Assembly (NCBI RefSeq): GCF_016859285.1
Contig: NC_053414.1
Location: 7,908,017-7,972,016 of the forward strand
DNA length: 64,000 nt
Source: Xiphias gladius
Taxonomy: Eukaryota > Chordata > Actinopteri > Istiophoriformes > Xiphiidae
Direction: 5' to 3'
The stretch's first letter is position 1. Every line of letters starts with the position of its first letter. This document shows positions 51,548 to 62,900 of this stretch, piece after piece. The notes under the pieces are model-generated. The model was not told the origin of the DNA, searched no databases, and worked only from the letters and a program-made list of their open reading frames with translations. The position numbers and the translations under genes were made by a program.

Positions 51548-53557
51548 AATTGTGTGTAAACCTATCAGCATCTGCTTGGGTGATGGAAATGCGTGGTGGG
51601 ATTCGGAGAGGAAGAGTTGTGGGACGTGACACATTGCTCAGGACTTCTGGTGAACGAGTGCGATCTCGAGGGCGGAGCCAGCAGGGCACCTGTAGAGTCA
51701 GAAGGCAGGGTTTGTATTATAGAGATTGGTGGACACCAGTCACTCTGCAGGTGTACAGTGCAACGTGTACCCGCAGTCTCTCTTCCATTCGAGCCTGGAT
51801 TACGAACAAAGTAAGGTCCAGGTTCACTGCCACCTGGTTTAAGGTAATTATTATCATAAAAAAATCATTCATTATGCACTGCTGACGTAACCTAGCCTAA
51901 TCTAGCCAAGATCTAGTTTTGTGCTTGAACCACCTTCAAATACTTTCAATGAAGTTTCGCATTTTTAAACATATTTTGTGATGTTGTTCCGGGCAGCCAT
52001 TGGTTTCCATTCTTTTGCTTACAGTATAAAAACATTTGAAACTCACTTAATGCAGCATGAATTTCGTTTACGGCCTGTTCTGTTAAAACAGTGTGACCTT
52101 ACACCTGAAATAACTTTTTTTTCACCACTTTGGGAGCAGCGCAACAAACTGTAAACACAACGCTGACATATTATCACGTTATTAAGTTGCATGTTAGCAA
52201 ACAGTTGCCCATTTGCACACCAAGCTGAGGCGGAGCAATATTATCATTCATTTGGTGTCACGTTTCTGGCCACCAGACAAATGTGAGTCTAATATTCACT
52301 CTTCTTTTAGCTTTGTTTTGGTCTCCACCAACTCTTATGGTAAATATCTCTTCGGCTGCTTAATGCTCCCCTATATTCACCAGCTAGCTGCTAATTTTCT
52401 CCGTCTTAGCAGCTGCCTGCTAAAACAAAACAGTACAAACCGAAAACAGGGAGTTAAAGTGTGAGGTGATAATTCTCTGTGGGTCTGTCACTACGAGGGA
52501 CTCCTTTCACGTTCACATAGGCATTTGGTCCATTGTTAATATAAAAACTCAACTCAACTAAGACTACGTTTTCAAAATGGTTTGTTGTAATATACTGTCA
52601 AGTATATGTGATTTGTAGTAAATGAGCTAAAACATGCTAAATCACTGGTATGTTCCATTCAAAGCACAGAATATGTTGACATGTAGCATGCTCCTGAATT
52701 AGTCTGTGTTTACTCGGAGGCACTTGGAGGCCGGTTACATATGTAGAGCCCAAGCAGGAAGGGTGGCTGTCGACGGGGGCCCATGGCTCATTTTTGCCCC
52801 ACAGCCCCCCCCCCCCGAGCTGGTTAACACGGCCAAGCTTCCTTTCAATACCTGGAGACTGGAGGAGAGTCTTCTGCTCCTCCCTCTGCGTAGCTCGGCC
52901 CCCAGCGTGGCCCCAGACGTATAGGATCGGCTGTAGCGAGATGACTCCGCCTTCTCCCCAGCACCTGTCATATCTGTGTCATTACCCTGTGAAGACAGGA
53001 GGGAGGGCGGCCGAGGGAAAAACAGGGAAACTGAGCGAGAGAGATACATCCTCAGAGGATAAAACAACATTTTTTCTTTGTATATACAGACATTTTATTG
53101 TGTATCTAACAATAAAAAATCTGATTCTGTGATAAAAAAGAAAGAACTTGGTCCATAGATTTGTCATTTTGGCACATTTACTAAACCATGCTGATTTGTC
53201 ACATTTAAATTTTGATGAGGGAAAAAACTTCCACATAAACACAGACTATAAATTATGAATGTGCATGATTTTGTATATGTATGTGTATGTGTGTGTGTGT
53301 GTGTGTGTTGTGTGTGTTGTGTGTGTGTGTGCGCGTGTGTGTGTGTGTGTGTGTGTGTAAAGGCCTAAGGCTCTGCTCTCTGATCTGCTCTGCAGGCACT
53401 GCAACAAGCAAAAAACTGGGGGGTGATGGCAGGCAGTTGCAGTGCACAGTTGTGCTGCTGCTTGCTGCTTTGTGTGCCGTGAGATCAGAGAGAGAAGATG
53501 AGATGAAAGAGCGCATGCACGCACACACACACACACGCGCACACACGCACGCACACG

Positions 53558-53616
<59 letters not shown>

Positions 53617-53785
53617 AGAAATGTATGGGCACCCCCACCAGCATAATCAATAAAAGAGCACTTGACTAATGCATGATATTATTTCCACTCTGACTTCGGA
53701 GTGTGTTCACAGATACTGATGACAAGAACAAAGGGAGCTTGAATGTGTGGAAGTCACATGGTTTGTAAGTCATGGGAGGCATTCA

Positions 53786-53842
<57 letters not shown>

Positions 53843-53975
53843 AGTCTGCTTTGCCTGGTATCTACTCTCACTGTAACAAGTGACAAAGTTAGCTGGTTTT
53901 CTCACTTCTATCGTTGATTGTTTATACTCTCACCTCTTCTCCCGTCACCGACAGCACGCTGCGGCTCTTCTTCAT
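38476..53975 (-). CDS. pde4a: long-form cAMP-specific 3',5'-phosphodiesterase 4A, 16 coding exons
   Basis: The enzyme hydrolyses cAMP. Exons 5' to 3': 53975-53934, 52986-52852, 51689-51562, 51456-51274, 51126-51087, 50795-50725, 49969-49807, 49284-49191, 49087-48930, 47612-47514, 47372-47208, 44655-44556, 44431-44277, 43122-43000, 42775-42593, 39654-38476; about 1005 aa, every phase consistent. The N-terminus [14 protein letters not shown] resembles PDE4B1. UCR1 has [14 protein letters not shown] with the PKA site. UCR2 has [16 protein letters not shown]. The catalytic domain has [38 protein letters not shown] and SVEKSQVGF with the invariant Gln. PDE4A-specific matches include KRSPLGG and [12 protein letters not shown]. 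The last exon adds PQSPSP, a FQF motif and a very acidic tail. The donor after exon 9 (gtcttg) is weak. Confidence 0.93.
38479..39453 (-). other. PDE4A C-terminal acidic tail, about 325 residues
   Basis: After the FQFEITLED motif the last exon stays open for roughly 325 codons dominated by Glu, with scattered Asp, Gln, Asn, Val and Gly. Its central part is a 57-bp repeat. The tail is far longer than the acidic stretch after FQFELTLEE in human PDE4A. The open frame through a repeat that is a multiple of three supports real coding. It is predicted to be disordered and strongly negatively charged. Confidence 0.8.
38644..38871 (-). repeat. coding minisatellite, four 57-bp units (19 aa each)
   Basis: Units begin at 38644, 38701, 38758 and 38815 on the plus strand with ttgttcagcattttcctccg. 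They are nearly identical: one early unit differs by ccgtttcc for ccgtctcc. Each encodes [19 protein letters not shown]. The near identity suggests recent expansion and likely copy-number variation among individuals. Confidence 0.95.
39716..41546. mobile_element. possible composite TTAA element in the last pde4a intron
   Basis: The left end ttaaaggagtagtttaacatt (39716 on) is an imperfect reverse complement of the right end aagtcaaactattcctttaa (ending 41546). TTAA is at both outer edges. Near the right lies the motif gctaagctaactgtcagctgg, common in fish repeats. Another repeat (40955-41395) is nested inside. The pairing could be two separate insertions rather than one element. Confidence 0.4.
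40955..41395. repeat. dispersed teleost repeat (agtaaaagtac family), copy 4
   Basis: It begins cagtgacggaagaagttatc, continues with aagtaaaagtacaaaagtat and ends with agtacttgagtaaatgtac and atagttacattcc. Matches the family order at 46605-47130. Confidence 0.7.
42085..42165 (+). repeat. tRNA-like SINE head fragment
   Basis: The string gtgagctcaacaggttagag followed by ctgccagaggtgttggttcaaatcgaac has A-box-like and B-box-like (ggttcaaatc) spacing typical of tRNA-derived SINEs. The rest is not recognisable. Confidence 0.4.
42778..42825. repeat. (CA)24 microsatellite abutting a pde4a 3' splice site
   Basis: On the transcribed minus strand this is a TG run that ends directly in the acceptor (tgtgtag at 42776-42782) of the exon coding for [13 protein letters not shown]. 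It replaces the usual pyrimidine tract. Confidence 0.95.
46605..47130. repeat. dispersed teleost repeat (agtaaaagtac family), copy 5
   Basis: A nearly full-length copy: aatagtggagggagtattcag, atcctttacttaagtaaaag, tacttcattacaagtaaaag and tcctgcattgaaaagtaag at the start; gcggagtacttgagtaaatg and tacttagttgcaatccacta at the end. It is flanked by TG microsatellites on both sides (about 46554-46585 and 47132-47186). Confidence 0.75.
47132..47186. repeat. (TG)27 microsatellite 20 bp from a pde4a donor
   Basis: On the minus strand this is a CA run starting about 20 nt after the donor of the exon ending STPALD. Intronic CA runs near donors are known hnRNP L binding sites; a role here is inference. 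Confidence 0.95.
47985..48115. repeat. 'attaatcgat' family fragment in a pde4a intron
   Basis: Recognised by ggttttggagtctttgtagg, gacagttgattgagaaaata, atagtcgtattattc and aaaataatcacgtagccctg. Diverged copy. Confidence 0.45.
53287..53836. repeat. cluster of TG and CA microsatellites in pde4a intron 1
   Basis: A TG-rich run at about 53287-53358 and CA/CG-rich runs at about 53520-53613 and 53791-53836. The first two are about 160 bp apart and in opposite orientation, so they could fold back on each other. Confidence 0.9.
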
Positions 53976-54793
53976 TCTGATTGGCTCGTTCTGGGCCCCA
54001 GGGCGGAGCGCTCCCGAACCCAGGCAGCAGAGCAGGTGGAGAGCCAGGACCGGAGAGGTCAGAGGTCACTGCAAGGTCAAACCGGGGTCAGACCGGGTCA
54101 CAACCGGCCCCCATTGGAGCTGACTCAAAGCCAGCCGAACCGCCTCGCACGTGCTGTTTCCACACCCCAGTCCTCAGAGGGCTGAAACCGGGCGTCCTCC
54201 TGCCGCAAAACAGTAAAGGTGCATTTAGGTGCCCCTCAGAGGCTCCGGGTTCAGTGTGAGCTTAATGACCTTTGTTGTGATCTGTTGTTTTTTACAAGCT
54301 GAAGGTGGATGGAAGAAAAAAATAAATCTGAAGTTTCACTCCATCTTAGTGTAAGCTACAAGTTTCTGGGAAAAAATAAGTCTGTGTGCATGTCGTCTTC
54401 CTTTGGCTGGACAAGCCAATGGGATATCCCTGTCAGAGTTCATGATGTTGCTGCTGAAGAAAACCTTTTCCCAAGTTTTCGGAGATATTTATCCAACCTG
54501 AAGTATTGTTCGCATGACGTTTCCCCGGCTGTAAACCTGACCCCACACGAACGCAATTTCCCAACAATTAGGAATCCAAAATCCAGAGGGATTGTGGGAG
54601 AATTTGCACCAGGCCTCTCCTGTCTCAGATCATTTTTCCATTGTCCGATGGGCCGTATGGATCCACACTCTGCATAGGGGAGAAGTGTTAATTAGGATAG
54701 GCTCAATTGAGAAGTCCAGACGTCAAAACTCCAGGTTCGATCTGCCGGGAATGTTTGAATCAGTCTCAGTGTGTCCTCTTCAGCGTAGATTCC
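53976..54793 (-). other. probable pde4a 5' UTR exon
   Basis: Upstream of ATG 53975 the minus strand stays GC-richer. A good acceptor, gttttcttacag/ggaatc, at 54793 could start an exon that contains the initiator ATG. The Kozak context is atcagaATGa. Any further upstream exon or promoter is unresolved. Confidence 0.3.
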
Positions 54794-55661
54794 CTGTAAG
54801 AAAACAAGAAAAACTGATAGTTAGTACAACCAGGAATTAAAAACTCGACTACTAATTTTCTCTTCGAGTCATCTTTCCTCCCTCATTTCAGAACTAACTG
54901 TCTTGCTTTCCTGTAATGAATTCCCTTTATGCATCATCAAGTGTGAAAAAGTCCTTTAGATTTTATACATACAGTACACAGCACTCCTTGAGTAATATAA
55001 ACCACCTTGGAGATATATTTGGGAACAAATGCCAATTGTTTTCCAAAATGTAAAGATAATGCATGAAAAACACTGAGAAGGAATGAAATACAAATAAAAA
55101 TCCCAATTTCTTAACTTATATCCAAACAAATGGCTGGTTGATGAATTAATCAATCAGAAGCAGGGCAACCCTGTAAAAAATATCTCGGCTGCCGTGGCCC
55201 TGCAGGAGCTGTACCTTCAGTTTGGCTAATTCTTAGCAGATACTGCAACAACAAAGATTTCTGATGTTACATAATTACTCTGAGCAGTCCGAGCTGACCT
55301 AATTCCACTGGATAGGAGCGATTCAGCGTATCAGAGCGTTTCCCATTGAGCTGGTGGAGGCGACTTTTGCCAGGGTCACCAAGAACACACCCACTCCCTG
55401 AAAGGACTTTCACACCAGAGTCTGCACTGATTCGCAGAGTATAAACAGGTCCGTGCAGAGAAATCAACAAACGCACAGTGACACAGTGACATATATATGC
55501 GCAGACAATGAGACGTTTGAGCACGAACACACACAACCATGGCTGCCACCAGTGCCACCTCCACTACAGATAAGGGAGCTTACAAAACCAAGCAGCAAAG
55601 CATCGATATGCAGCCTGCTCCTCTATTACAAAACACCAAAACATACACACACACACAAAAA

Positions 55662-55662
<1 letters not shown>

Positions 55663-55724
<62 letters not shown>
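55663..55724. repeat. (CA)31 microsatellite
   Basis: A perfect CA run in the pde4a upstream region, preceded by a shorter interrupted CA run. Confidence 0.95.
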
Positions 55725-55728
<4 letters not shown>

Positions 55729-56739
55729 AGCCATGCATACATGAGGACTGGTCTGCCATCATGCCTGTCCGCAGATGCAGCGCTGGAGAAACAGTATGTC
55801 AGACAGACACACATGTACACACACACACATAGTCAGGCTGCAGCATGTAAGAATAAAAACACACTCACCTTGATCGCCTCAAGATCAATGGCAAGATGGG
55901 CTGGGCCTCGTCTTGCTTTCACTTGTCTCCTTCCCCCTCTGTCTTGCCTGCTCCCTCTGTCTCTCTGCAGAGTAGCAGTGTGTCACCACGGCGAGAGGAA
56001 AAAAAAAAAAAACCAAACAAAACAAAAAAAAAAAAAAAAAACCCCACTTGGCGTCTTCATGAAAATCCGCGGCTTCACCAGCTTCCCTCCCTCCCTGACT
56101 CTCCTCTCCCTCTCCCCTGCCACAGTGGTCTCCCCCAGCCACCCCCCCATCACCACCACCACCGCCGCCACCACCACCACCACCACCACAGCCTCCGTGG
56201 AGAAGCCCGTGTCCCCCTCCCTTCCCCTTCCTCCTCCTGCACAGACGCACAGTGTGTCCATTAATCCCATACAACAGCCTCCGCTCCTCCTCTCTCCATC
56301 GGTACCCCTGCCTTTTTTTTTTTTTTTTTTTCCTCTTATTGGCAGCCTCACGCTGATTCTCTGCTTCGATAGTCAGGCGTCATTTCTCTCCACCGTACTT
56401 ACCCACACACATAGCAGATTTTTATTGGAACACACTGTTCATATTTAAAAAAAAAAAAAAAAAAAAAAATTCACAATAAAGATTCGTGTCTCCTGTTACT
56501 CGCTCTCCTTTTTTCTCCCACTCCTACTGACTATGTCCTTTTACAGTCATTCAAGGACATGCAGTACATTTATCCATTTTAAGCCCTAAAACAGAAATCA
56601 TGCTAATCTTTAAATCTTGGTCGGTTTGGTATGAATTGCTTTCATGGGAAAATAATCTTCTTCCGGCTGGAAAAGCCACAATCTATATTTCGAGTGTTTA
56701 AGATACACTTCACGAATTTACTCCTTTGATAACGAACAG

Positions 56740-57395
56740 TAAGGCTGCAACTAACAATTACTTTTAGTCAATCTCGTTGCGAAAATTTGCGAAAACTATC
56801 CGTCACAATGATCTAAATCCAAAGGTGACTTTTTAAAATTGCTTATTTAATCAGTGCAACGGTGAAAAACTCAATTATATTCAGTTTACCATCATTCAAG
56901 CAAATATTCATATAAACTGGAATTTTTGCTTAAAAATGACTTAGAGTATTCATAACTAACATTGATGCAAAATTAATTTTCTGTCGATCGATGAACCGAT
57001 CAATCGACAAATCGTTCCAGCTCTGAAGGCCATAGAGTGAAGTGGAGCTGCAACTAAAGGTTATTCAACACTGATTAATCAGCTTATTATTTTCACAAGT
57101 CACTGATTCATTTTTTGGTCTATAAAATGTCAGAAAATAAGTGAAAAATTCCTATGATAAGTTTCCAGAGGCCAAGATCGCGTCTTCAAAGTGTTTTGCC
57201 TGATCAATGGTTTAGTTTACTATAATTTAAGAAAGTTGACGAAAGTAAATCATAACATCCGGGAAGCTGTAACAAGAGAATATTTGAAATTTTAGCATGA
57301 AAAAGGATTTAAAACAACTGATCAATTATCAAAATAGTTGCAGATTAATTTTTGGTCAGTCAGCTGACTGATTAATTAGCTAATTGTCTCAGCTC
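56740..57395. repeat. 'attaatcgat' dispersed elements, two adjacent copies
   Basis: Landmarks are aaggctgcaactaacaatta, tcgatgaaccgatcaatcga, gagctgcaactaaaggttat, aatgtcagaaaataagtg and tagttgcagattaatttttgg. Two copies in tandem, as at 36330-36960. Confidence 0.65.
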
Positions 57396-58079
57396 TACAA
57401 GAAAGAGACTGTGATAGCACACAAACTGTAGAAAAGCCTCTCACGATCACTGTAAACATGTGAGAAAGAAACCTGCGGTTCGAGGCTTCTACAGAATGAG
57501 TATAACCCTCAGACATCAAAAGAGAACCTGAACGCTGCAGGACTGCAACTGCGTTCACGCGCTGATACGAACTGCCCGTCCACATGCAGATAAACACGCC
57601 AGCAGTTCTACGTGAAGCTGTGGCGCTATCCTGTTACTAATCTAGATTTGATTTATGCCCCGCGCCTGCGCTGATAGTCTGCACAGACAACTAAAACCCA
57701 CCAATTAATTATGAAGGGAGAGAGAGGGACCACAGCGATTAATTATGCAGTTGAGAGAAAGAGAGAGAGAGAGAGATGGAGCCAGAAGTATGGCAGAGGA
57801 GGATACAGGATGCACAGCAACCAAAGGAGAAGTTAGTAAACTCAACAGAAACAGGTTGTGAACGAGAAAAATGGAGCCTGTTTTATTGTACACGTTCTAA
57901 AACACAACTTATAAGCAGTCTCACAACTAAAAGGATAAACACAAAATAAAATCTACTGGCTGTAGAACCTCCACACAAAAACTATTAAATTACAAAGCGG
58001 CGGAAACAAATGAATGTTTTCGGACTGGCATTCGGTTGGAAAAACTCTTCTTGATCTTAAAAATCACTTGCAAACGACT

Positions 58080-58405
58080 TGTCGACAAATTGATCAGTCG
58101 ATCGACAGAAGAATTTGATATTTGATTAGTCGTTGCAGCCAAGAAATCTCAAATGTGAGGATCTGCTGCTTTTTTTTTTCTGTTGAACATCATTGTTAAT
58201 CGATCATCTTTGGGTTTTGGACTGTTGGTCGGGCTAAACAAGCAATCTGAAGTTGTCACCTGGGGCCCTGGGAAGTTGTGATGGACATTTTTCCACAATT
58301 TTTCGGACATTTTATAGACTAAAGGATTAATCGATTAATCGAGAATATAATTGGCAGATTAATCAGTGATGGAAAACAATCATCAGCTGCATCCCTAATC
58401 AATGC
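58080..58405. repeat. 'attaatcgat' dispersed element, inverted copy
   Basis: Landmarks are gacaaattgatcagtcgatc, ggattaatcgattaatcgag and aacaatcatcagctgcatcc. The order is reversed relative to the copy at 56740. Confidence 0.6.
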
Positions 58406-59916
58406 GCACATCTGCAAAGCTAGGTTGGGCTTTGAGATTTTAATTAAATTCAACTGACAGGTTCACTCTGAGACGCCTGAAGCTCCTATTTTAGCCCGGA
58501 CAAAGCTGGATTTTTGCGGCTGATACCACTATTGATATATGATAGTTAAACACCAAATGATGACGACACATAATCGGTTAATATTTGTGTTTTTAACATA
58601 AACTGTTTCTGAATTATCTCAAACATGTCTTCACCTGACATATACGCTGATACCTGCGCAAGGAAAATACTACTAAAATAACAACAAGAACAAGAACAAC
58701 AACAACAATAATAATATTAATAAATAAATAAATAAATAAAAAAGGAAGCCACAACGTAATCTTTAAATTTCAGAGGTTCTAAAACACTGACCTGAGAACC
58801 CTACAGGCAGAGAGCTTTAATAATTTGACTTTTAAGTGCACTCTGCACAAACTGTTAGCGATACTCCCGTCGTCTTAGGACCAGTTGATCTTGCCCGATA
58901 TTGATGACAAATTAAATTAACTGGAGACTTAAAATTTAACATTCCCTGGTCACCATACAGGCTACTGGTGTAGTTTAAGGGCTGCCTGTCCCCAAACGGA
59001 CTTGAGATGGCGCTGTCGTCCACAGCAGCACAACGGTAGAAGAGATTACACTGGGAGGATCGTTCGACCTGCAAGAGCCCGTGATGGCATGCTAAACTTT
59101 TCTTTTAAAGAAAAAGTGACATTGGGAGGATTATTTTCGATGTATCCGAGTTTTCTTAGTCAGCAGTGTGAGCCCACGTCTCAGAAACCTTAGCGCCTCT
59201 TTCTCACCCAGCTTGCTCCCATGTTAATGTCATTAAGGGCAGATGGTTTGGTAGTTTCACCAGGTTTTCTGAAAAACGTAAAAAATAAAAGTCTGTTTTC
59301 TCAACTGATCCTTCAAGTTGCTCTGTTTTCACTCACAGAGGTGTATAACAGAAGGAAGACCTAACTACAATTTTAAAATATATGTACTGAATAACTTTTG
59401 AAATTTATACCTGATGCCATCATCAAAAATAAATGGGTAGATTAAAAAAAAAAAAAAACTGTCTCCAATTACACTGATTCGGTAACAACTGATCGAGCCG
59501 TGCCTCAACACTGTTCTTTTACTAGGCTGCAAATAGCTGTAGCTATTTTATCTTTAAAATCACACGATGGTTTAGTCCACATGCACATTAGATATTCCTA
59601 TATTTTAAAACATGTATAAATTACACATTTTGATGTGGATAGACTTAATATTACCTAGGAAATGCTATAACCATGTACTACAATGTACATTACGCTGCAT
59701 GTATGAAACATTACTTAAAGTCAAGTTAAGTCAACTGAGACATTTGCAAACAAAGCTGCCACAAACAAATTACACAGGACACAGAAAGGAAGGTTGTCTA
59801 AAAGTGATGATGTGGGTCAAAATGGAGGGAGAGAACAGGTGCATCAGTTCAACTGATGCCTCCCGAAACATTATCCCTCTGCCTTTTGCCATTCGTTTAG
59901 CTTCTTCCTTCCCTTA

Positions 59917-62900
59917 TTAACCCTCTTCCTCTTCCTCGTCCTCTTCATCCTCTTCATCGTCACCCTCTCCTGAATCTGGTACCCACAAACCAGAGTCGAT
60001 ACACCTCTTCAGGTGGTATTTTCCTTCCTGTGGAGAGAAACACGGGGACAGGTCCTCATTCGGTTACGTTTCTTGACTGGAAACTACTAATTCAGGGGGA
60101 GTCTCGGTTACAAAACACGCTCACCTCAGGGTCCAGCTTGTTGATAGCCTCCTGAAGCATCTGAATGTTCTTCTCGTCAAAGCTCCTTTGTATTTCCTAT
60201 AAAACAGAAACTGTCAAGGAACTAATGCGACCCAGCGAACCGAGCGCTGCCTAACGGTTACGTCAGCACTGAATCTGAATGAGCCAAGGAGTAAAAAATG
60301 CTTTCAATCGCATGTTTAAAATGTCAGCATACGATCACTTTAATTATGCACCTTCCTTTTCTCAGTTTCCTTACATTTGGGCTTAATTTTATTGTCCTGA
60401 AGTTCTGAAGGAAAGTACATTATGCTATTTGCTTTGTACAGGGAGCAGAGTCCACTCTGCTGAGCCACGTATTGTCTTCTCTCATTATCTAAATGGCATC
60501 AATAGACTGCGCAAACGCAGGCTTCACAATATACAAACAACGATCTGATATCTGGAAGGAAAAAAAAAAAAAATGCAGTTTCTTGCACCAACTACACGAA
60601 GTTGTAGTTATATTTTTTTTTAAACTAAAAAACAAAAAAACAAAACAGGTTTCCAAACGTTGTAGTCTTCAAAACCCCGTTCAAATACATATAACCATGA
60701 AAAGAAAGATTCTTTGGATTTCTCCAGGTCAGAGATGACTTTAGTAAAGAAACTGAACCAGTGAGTGAACCTACTTTGGTCAATATGTTCAATGATGTAT
60801 GTAAGCTTAAATATATCAGACATCTAATATCACAAATATATAATAAAATAAAAAAACTCATCAAAGTACACCACTGTCTATGCGAGACAAATGGGAAAAA
60901 GAATCTGGCCTGGAGATGGCTGAAGCCGACTGGAGCAATAAATGGGAAATCTAGGCTACATCTAAAAAAGAGGGAAGAAAGTAGTAGTTTGCAGCCAAAC
61001 CCTCCAACAAAGAATGACTGGACCACAGTTGTCAATGAAATAAACTACATGGAGACACTGACCTTTACCTTGTGACTACAATATTAACAAAATGTAAAAT
61101 ACTGTAAAAATGAACTCCATAGTGAATATGTGCCTATAAGATGTAAACCATAACATGTGTGAAAGTGAAAAGACCCTTTTGTTGTACTAGCATAACGCTC
61201 CCCATGTCAACCATTCTTTACGCCTGATAATGTCAATAAAAATAAATCTGTGAAATAAATAAGACATAAATAAACATTAAACCAGGTGTGAACTCTGTGG
61301 GGAAAAAAAACAAACACATTTTCTCAAAGCAGATAGTAAAGAAAGAAAAAGTAAATGTGGAAAACAATAGCGGGAAAGTAGATAGACTGGCATGATCTCA
61401 ATTCCTTCCTTCTCATGCTTAGTATAAACAATATACCTACACAATGGACACTATTGGAAATGATTCCAACATTATGTGCTATTGTTAATACTCGTGAGTT
61501 TTAGAAATGAACAACGCGATAACTTGTGGCCAGGCGGCGAATGCTAGTGTGTACAGGTTCATCATCGCCTTGTAGCTTCGGCTGGTACATCAGAACAAAG
61601 TGCTGAACTGAATGTGCTGTGTAACCGGGATGAAATGAGAGACACTCTAACAGGCCTGTCCGGCGATTGGAAATTTGTTGGCCTCACAACAAACATCACT
61701 TTGTAAAACAATGTCTACAAACCATCCTTCATTATCTTCCTCTTCATTATCTCGTCATTTCAACATTAAAAGTATATCAACTTTCACTCATTTTATATTA
61801 ACCTGCTGTTTGTCACCTCACTCTGCATTTTAAGTCAAAAAATTCACCCGCAAGCATCATTTGTTTCCACGCCACAGAGCAGCAGCTGCCCTGTGGCAAA
61901 CGTGTCCCCTGAAATTCCCACAAGCGTATGCGTGTGCATGCGTGTGTTTGTGGTTACCTTAGGCAGTGATTCATAGACCTCTACGGGGTCCAGACCACCT
62001 GGGCCCAGTCTCCCCTGCCTCTGCTCCTCCTCCAGCTCCTTCATGGCGCTCTCCATGCGAATCCGTGCGCAGCTGCGGACCCGCTCCTTCAGCGACTGCA
62101 GCTCGTGGTCGAATGCCTGCTGGTATGGCTTGTCTGCAGTCTGAGGTGGAAGATATGGAATGCCTCATTTCGTATCTTCTCGGGTTACTTCTTTACCTAC
62201 TACCTTCCCTTATAGGAGACGTGGAGAGATTTATTTCTGGGTTGCAAAAACAGAGAGCCTTTCATATCGTCACTTTATTCACTTCCCTGTTCCCCAGTGC
62301 ATGTGTTGCCAAATATTACATTTAAATGGGTAAGAGATGTTTGTAGTGAGTATATCAGAGACGACCGGCAGGTGGCTTTAGATTTAATTATTTCTACCGT
62401 TACACCCAACAGATTAAGGGAGACTCGGGACAATATTCTCAGCCGGCTGCATATCACTCCTGTCACCTTGCACTAAATAAATCAATTGGACAAGTTTCTA
62501 GATTGGGCATTTATTTCCAGGGAACTCAGTGGGAAGGGCCCGGGACTTTTCCTCTTAGCTCCTCCCTACAGGTAATTGCATCTCTCCTTATCATACTATA
62601 AACTTCTTGATACCTTGAACGATACCTTGATAAGGTATCTTTGATCCTGTTGTGCAGAAAAACAAAACAGGATCAAAGATACCTCACCTACTGTTGCCCT
62701 CTGGTACGGAGAGATCCTCAGAATGTGGACTGTTTTATAACGGGGAATAACGGGTTGTTTCTGAAGGTCTGGATCCTTTTTCTAGTACTACTTCGCTACT
62801 TGGCTGCAGACCTGAGAACCTTGCTTTTAAAGGGGCAAGTGGTCCTTTGTGTGGAAGACCCCTCTCATAAAAATAACTACTGGCACTACTTGATACATAA

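Larger units (their letters stand above)
54800..59916. other. pde4a-cdc37 intergenic region
   Basis: No conserved coding exon is recognised. It holds a CA microsatellite (55663-55724), poly-A tracts (about 56000-56040 and 56444-56469), a CAC-rich stretch (about 56141-56190), a T-run (56313-56332) and several 'attaatcgat' repeats. Alternative first exons of pde4a could lie here, but none could be matched to remembered isoform N-termini. Confidence 0.5.

Noticed and set aside
53246..53646. Cys/Val- or His/Thr-repeating frames of about 120 codons
   Set aside because: They translate the TG/CA microsatellites only.
38476..53975. Assignment of the phosphodiesterase to PDE4C
   Set aside because: [12 protein letters not shown] and an acidic end resemble PDE4C. 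However [42 protein letters not shown] and linkage to cdc37 fit PDE4A better.
55741..56448. 235-codon plus-strand frame upstream of pde4a
   Set aside because: Made of CA, poly-A and CAC-rich simple sequence with no domain or conserved motif. The antisense Gly-rich frame is likewise low complexity.
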